The position numbers and the translations under genes are program-made. Positions 5,800 through 7,784 of a DNA stretch of 7,784 nt are shown here, piece by piece. Origin of the DNA: an uncultured Clostridia bacterium (GTDB taxonomy: Bacteria; Bacillota; Clostridia; TANB77; CAG-508); the NCBI GenBank assembly GCA_944386375.1, contig CALXAW010000061.1:1-7784 (forward strand), read 5' to 3'. Position 1 is the stretch's first letter, and each line of letters opens with the position of its first letter. The notes beneath the pieces are model-generated. The model saw nothing but the letters and a program-made list of their open reading frames with translations. It was not told where the DNA came from and ran no database searches.

Positions 5800-7449
5800 T
5801 TATTGGATTATACTCCTAAAACGTTTAATTATACTATCTTTTCCCAAAACCGCCATAATCTCATACATATCTGGGGTATTGGCTCTACCTGTTAATGCTA
5901 TTCTTAAAACTGTACTTACGTCTCCAACATGTGCTTTGTATGCTTCTGGATTTGCTTTAAACTCTTTTACTTCTCTTGCATATCCCATTTCTTCTGCTAA
6001 ATCTTTTATTTTGTCAAACCACATTTGTTTGTCATCATTTTCGTTATAATATTTATTAATATATAAATCTAATATTTTATTTATATCTTTTTTATCATTT
6101 ATTACTTGAAATTCATAGTTTTGTTTATTTGCAAAAAATACATCATCATACATATATTCTATATTTTCTTTTACATCTGACCATTTTGCTATGTCTTTTC
6201 TTGGTTTTTTATTTCCTCTTTCTATTCCTAAAACTTTTAAAGAATATTCTTTATTTTGTAGCATTTTAAAAAGCTTTTGGTCATATTCTGCTCCCCATTT
6301 TACAGCCTCTTCATATACTTTTTCTGCAGTGTATTTTGATATTACAATTTTAGATACATCTAATAATTTTATCATATCAAATAACGCTCCACTTACACTC
6401 ATTTTGTTTAACTGTAAATCAAATTCTTCTATATCTTTATCTTTGTTAGCTCTTCTCCAATTTTCAAAACTAGAATTTGCTATATTTAACAGATATTCTT
6501 TTACTGCATCTGCTGGTATACCTTGTTCTTTATAATAACTTACTGCCGCTTCTGGGTCTTTTCTTTTACTTAATTTTCTTTTATTTCCATTGTCATTTTT
6601 CATTATTGGTGCTATATGTGCATATTTAGGTGCCTTAAAACCTAGCTCATAAAATAATTGCAAATGCAATGGAACTGAAGATAACCATTCATCACCACGA
6701 ATTACATGTGTTGTTCTCATTAAGTGATCATCTATTACATGTGCAAAATGATATGTTGGTAATCCGTCTGATTTTATTATTACTATATCTTGGTCGTTTT
6801 CTGGAAAGTCCACATTTCCTTTTATTGCATCTTTGTGTTTGATTTTTTTATCTTCTCTACCTTGTGATTTAAATCGTATTACATATTTTTCTCCTTCTTG
6901 GATTTTTTTATATGCTTCTTCTACTGTTATTGTTCTACATTTTGCCCATACTCCATAATAACCTGGACGAATTTTTGCGACCTCTTGTTTTTCTCTCATT
7001 TGGTCTAATTCTTCTTGTGTGCAAAAACATGGATATGCCTTACCTTGTTCTAACAAATATTTGGCATATGCTTGATATATTTCTTTTCTCATAGATTGTT
7101 TATATGGTCCATATTCGCCCTTCCATTCTGTTTTGCTTGTCATTCCTTCGTCTATAGATATTTCAAACTCATTAAATGATTTTATTATTCCTTCTATCCC
7201 ATTTTCTACTTCTCTTTTTTGGTCTGTATCTTCTATTCTTAAAAAAAATACCCCATCTGTTTGTTTTGCCAGCTTTTGTGCAACTAGACCTTGGTATAAC
7301 CCTCCTATATGTACAAACCCTGTTGGACTTGGTGCAACTCTTGTTACTATAGCTCCCTCTGGCAAATCTCTCTTTGGATATTTATTTTCGTAATATTCTA
7401 TATCTTTACTTTCTGGAAAAATCAATTCTGCTAAATCTTTATAATTCAT
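5800..7449 (-). CDS. gltX: Glutamyl-tRNA synthetase, long form (549 aa)
   Basis: This class I synthetase charges tRNA-Glu, and in lineages lacking GlnRS also tRNA-Gln for later amidation by GatCAB. The start is ATG 7447-7449, with AAAGGAGAA (7455-7463) upstream. The HIGH signature is APSPTGFVHIGG (39-50), followed by FFLRIEDTDQKREVE (68-82). Further on are FAHVIDDHLMRTTHVIRGDEW (235-255) and the KMSKS equivalent KLSKR (292-296). It is about 60 residues longer than typical bacterial GluRS. About 30 of these are an N-terminal extension (LAELIFPES...YPKRDLPEG) before the HIGH motif, and the C-terminal half is also divergent. I recall this long form from Clostridia. The zinc-site region has CFC (141-143) and C171, but Thr173 stands where E. 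coli has the His ligand. It is probably first in an operon with DUF951 and the 605-residue gene. Confidence 0.95.
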   Translation of the reverse strand: MNYKDLAELIFPESKDIEYYENKYPKRDLPEGAIVTRVAPSPTGFVHIGGLYQGLVAQKLAKQTDGVFFLRIEDTDQKREVENGIEGIIKSFNEFEISIDEGMTSKTEWKGEYGPYKQSMRKEIYQAYAKYLLEQGKAYPCFCTQEELDQMREKQEVAKIRPGYYGVWAKCRTITVEEAYKKIQEGEKYVIRFKSQGREDKKIKHKDAIKGNVDFPENDQDIVIIKSDGLPTYHFAHVIDDHLMRTTHVIRGDEWLSSVPLHLQLFYELGFKAPKYAHIAPIMKNDNGNKRKLSKRKDPEAAVSYYKEQGIPADAVKEYLLNIANSSFENWRRANKDKDIEEFDLQLNKMSVSGALFDMIKLLDVSKIVISKYTAEKVYEEAVKWGAEYDQKLFKMLQNKEYSLKVLGIERGNKKPRKDIAKWSDVKENIEYMYDDVFFANKQNYEFQVINDKKDINKILDLYINKYYNENDDKQMWFDKIKDLAEEMGYAREVKEFKANPEAYKAHVGDVSTVLRIALTGRANTPDMYEIMAVLGKDSIIKRFRSIIQ

Positions 7450-7481
7450 TTTTATTCTCCTTTTTCTTATTTTTCTTTTTT

Positions 7482-7510
7482 ATTATAGCAAATAATCTTT
7501 TTTATTACAA
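7482..7510 (-). promoter_or_regulatory. Sigma-A-type promoter for gltX
   Basis: On the reverse strand TTGTAA (7505-7510) and TATAAT (7482-7487) are 17 bp apart, and TGC directly before the -10 makes it an extended -10 promoter. The start is expected near 7476, giving a leader of about 27 nt with no T-box. The tandem TGTCGAA boxes lie 20 bp upstream of its -35. Confidence 0.7.
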
Positions 7511-7528
7511 TAGTTTACAATTCTTTTA

Positions 7529-7547
7529 TTTGTCGAATTTTGTCGAA
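7529..7547 (+). promoter_or_regulatory. Tandem Spo0A-type boxes
   Basis: TTTGTCGAA occurs at 7529-7537 and again at 7539-7547, so the TGTCGAA cores are exactly 10 bp (one helical turn) apart. TGTCGAA is the established 0A-box consensus, and tandem 0A boxes at 10-bp spacing are known from Spo0A-controlled promoters of Bacillus. No other exact copy was noticed in the window. The pair lies between two divergent promoters, about 30 bp upstream of the rightward -35 (7577) and 20 bp upstream of the gltX -35. It could therefore act on either. Binding is an inference. Confidence 0.6.
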
Positions 7548-7576
7548 CGCTTTTTTGTGTTTTTTTGGCAATTTTA

Positions 7577-7605
7577 TTGATTATGTAAATTAATTATATT
7601 ATAAT
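7577..7605 (+). promoter_or_regulatory. Sigma-A-type promoter for the small hydrophobic peptide
   Basis: TTGATT (7577-7582) and a perfect TATAAT (7600-7605) are separated by 17 bp. The predicted start near 7611-7613 makes the mRNA begin at the GTGCTCCC arm of the leader hairpin, and the terminator at 7720-7747 then gives a transcript of about 140 nt. Confidence 0.75.
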
Positions 7606-7612
7606 AGTTAGT

Positions 7613-7652
7613 GCTCCCGCCTTCCTTAAAGGAGGTGAAAACACATGGGAGT
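7613..7652 (+). promoter_or_regulatory. Nested leader hairpin hiding Shine-Dalgarno and start codon
   Basis: Inner stem: CTTCCT (7621-7626) pairs with AGGAGG (7630-7635, one G-U) around TAA, covering the core of the ribosome binding site AAAGGAGGTGA (7628-7638). Outer stem: CTCCC (7614-7618) pairs with GGGAG (7647-7651), taking in the last base of the ATG and codons 2-3, with a possible G-U extension. Both sites needed for translation initiation are thus occluded, a recurring trait of type I toxin mRNAs. The structure was found by eye, without energies. Confidence 0.55.
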
Positions 7653-7710
7653 TTTTATAAAACTAATTGTATTGGTTTTGATATATCTTATTCTTAAGAT
7701 GTTCGACTGA
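7645..7710 (+). CDS. 21-residue hydrophobic peptide, candidate type I toxin
   Basis: The peptide begins MGVFIKLIVLVL and ends LILKMFD. It is one hydrophobic helix of about 15 residues with Lys at 6 and 18 and a C-terminal Asp. It is preceded six bases upstream by AAAGGAGGTGA, nearly full complementarity to the 16S 3' end, and by its own consensus promoter. A terminator follows 10 bases after the stop. Short single-helix peptides with strong but masked ribosome binding sites are typical of type I toxins such as Fst, TxpA/BsrG and Ibs, which insert in the inner membrane. It lacks the Pro-x-x-x-Gly feature and charged tail of Fst and is closer in size to Ibs (18-19 aa). The start region recurs as a direct repeat just downstream. 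Alternatives are a non-toxic membrane micropeptide or a leader peptide. Toxicity is an inference. Confidence 0.65.
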   Translation: MGVFIKLIVLVLIYLILKMFD

Positions 7711-7719
7711 TACATAGTT

Positions 7720-7747
7720 AAAGACTAGAGACACCACTCTAGTCTTT
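7720..7747. terminator. Terminator after the small peptide gene, possibly bidirectional
   Basis: AAAGACTAGAG (7720-7730) pairs perfectly with CTCTAGTCTTT (7737-7747) around a six-base loop, followed by TTGTTT. It is a good rightward rho-independent terminator. Because the stem is flanked by A and T runs, a leftward transcript entering from the right would also meet it, though its U-run there is short (TTTAAC). A shared terminator of this kind is found between toxin and antitoxin RNAs in par/Fst loci. Confidence 0.8.
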
Positions 7748-7752
7748 TTGTT

Positions 7753-7779
7753 TGCTCCTATGGGAGTATTTATAAAACT
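7753..7779. repeat. Direct repeat of the peptide's leader and start region
   Basis: ATGGGAGTATTTATAAAACT (7760-7779) matches 7645-7664 at 19 of 20 positions. TGCTCC just before it (7753-7758) matches 7612-7617. The segment between these blocks in the gene copy, which holds the Shine-Dalgarno hairpin, is absent here: one base instead of 27. It would read MGVFIKLF as a peptide, but there is no ribosome binding site. It is either the antisense-RNA repeat of a type I system or a decayed second peptide gene. The window ends five bases later. Confidence 0.75.
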
Positions 7780-7784
7780 TTTTA

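Noticed and set aside
5800..5840. TATAAT on the reverse strand at 5807-5812 as a separate promoter for DUF951.
   Set aside because: No acceptable -35 (AGTATA at the 17-bp position) and it lies within the last codons of gltX; an operon is the simpler reading.
6191..7580. Several rightward open frames of 60-114 codons opposite and just beyond gltX.
   Set aside because: All are antisense to, or overhang, the gltX coding and promoter region. They have Ser/Phe/Leu-rich shadow composition and no ribosome binding sites.
1..7784. CRISPR array, insertion sequence, tRNA or rRNA gene.
   Set aside because: No regularly spaced repeats, no transposase frame or terminal inverted repeats, and no cloverleaf or conserved rRNA segments were found by eye.

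Overview
The window is very AT-rich (by eye around 30% G+C or less). Genes start with strong AGGAGG-type ribosome binding sites and near-consensus sigma-A promoters, codons are A/T-ending with AGA for Arg, and small families typical of Firmicutes occur (DUF951, DUF1653). This points to a low-GC Firmicute, most likely an uncultured gut-type Clostridia. Two tandem Spo0A-type boxes near the right end fit a Spo0A-bearing, possibly sporulating, lineage. The genus cannot be named from the sequence alone.

Left part (1-3333): alaS (alanyl-tRNA synthetase, 3' end outside the window) runs leftward. It is divergent from a rightward unit that starts at one clear promoter (922-950) and holds a small DUF1653 protein, serS (seryl-tRNA synthetase) and engB/ysxC (ribosome-assembly GTPase). 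A 13-bp hairpin lies between serS and engB, and a strong bidirectional terminator closes the unit. A degenerate 20-nt sequence follows both the serS and the engB stop codons, directly ahead of these two hairpins.

Middle (3334-7449): all genes run leftward. From upstream to downstream they are gltX (glutamyl-tRNA synthetase, long form), a 58-residue DUF951 zinc-ribbon-like protein not separated from its neighbours by any terminator, a 605-residue membrane-anchored extracytoplasmic protein of unknown function, and an 88-residue two-TM protein with Cys-rich ends. The last faces engB tail to tail. The theme is translation: three aminoacyl-tRNA synthetases plus a ribosome-assembly GTPase. None of the three synthetase genes has a T-box leader.

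Right end (7450-7784): this is the most unusual part. Between the gltX promoter and a rightward promoter are two exact TGTCGAA boxes 10 bp apart. The rightward promoter drives a roughly 140-nt transcript encoding a 21-residue hydrophobic peptide. Its near-perfect Shine-Dalgarno and its start codon can both be buried in a nested hairpin, and a short symmetric terminator follows. Just past the terminator the peptide's start region recurs as a direct repeat without the Shine-Dalgarno segment. This layout resembles par/Fst-like type I toxin-antitoxin loci, where an antisense RNA from the far side carries the complement of the repeats. The antitoxin promoter would lie beyond the window edge, so the call is an inference.
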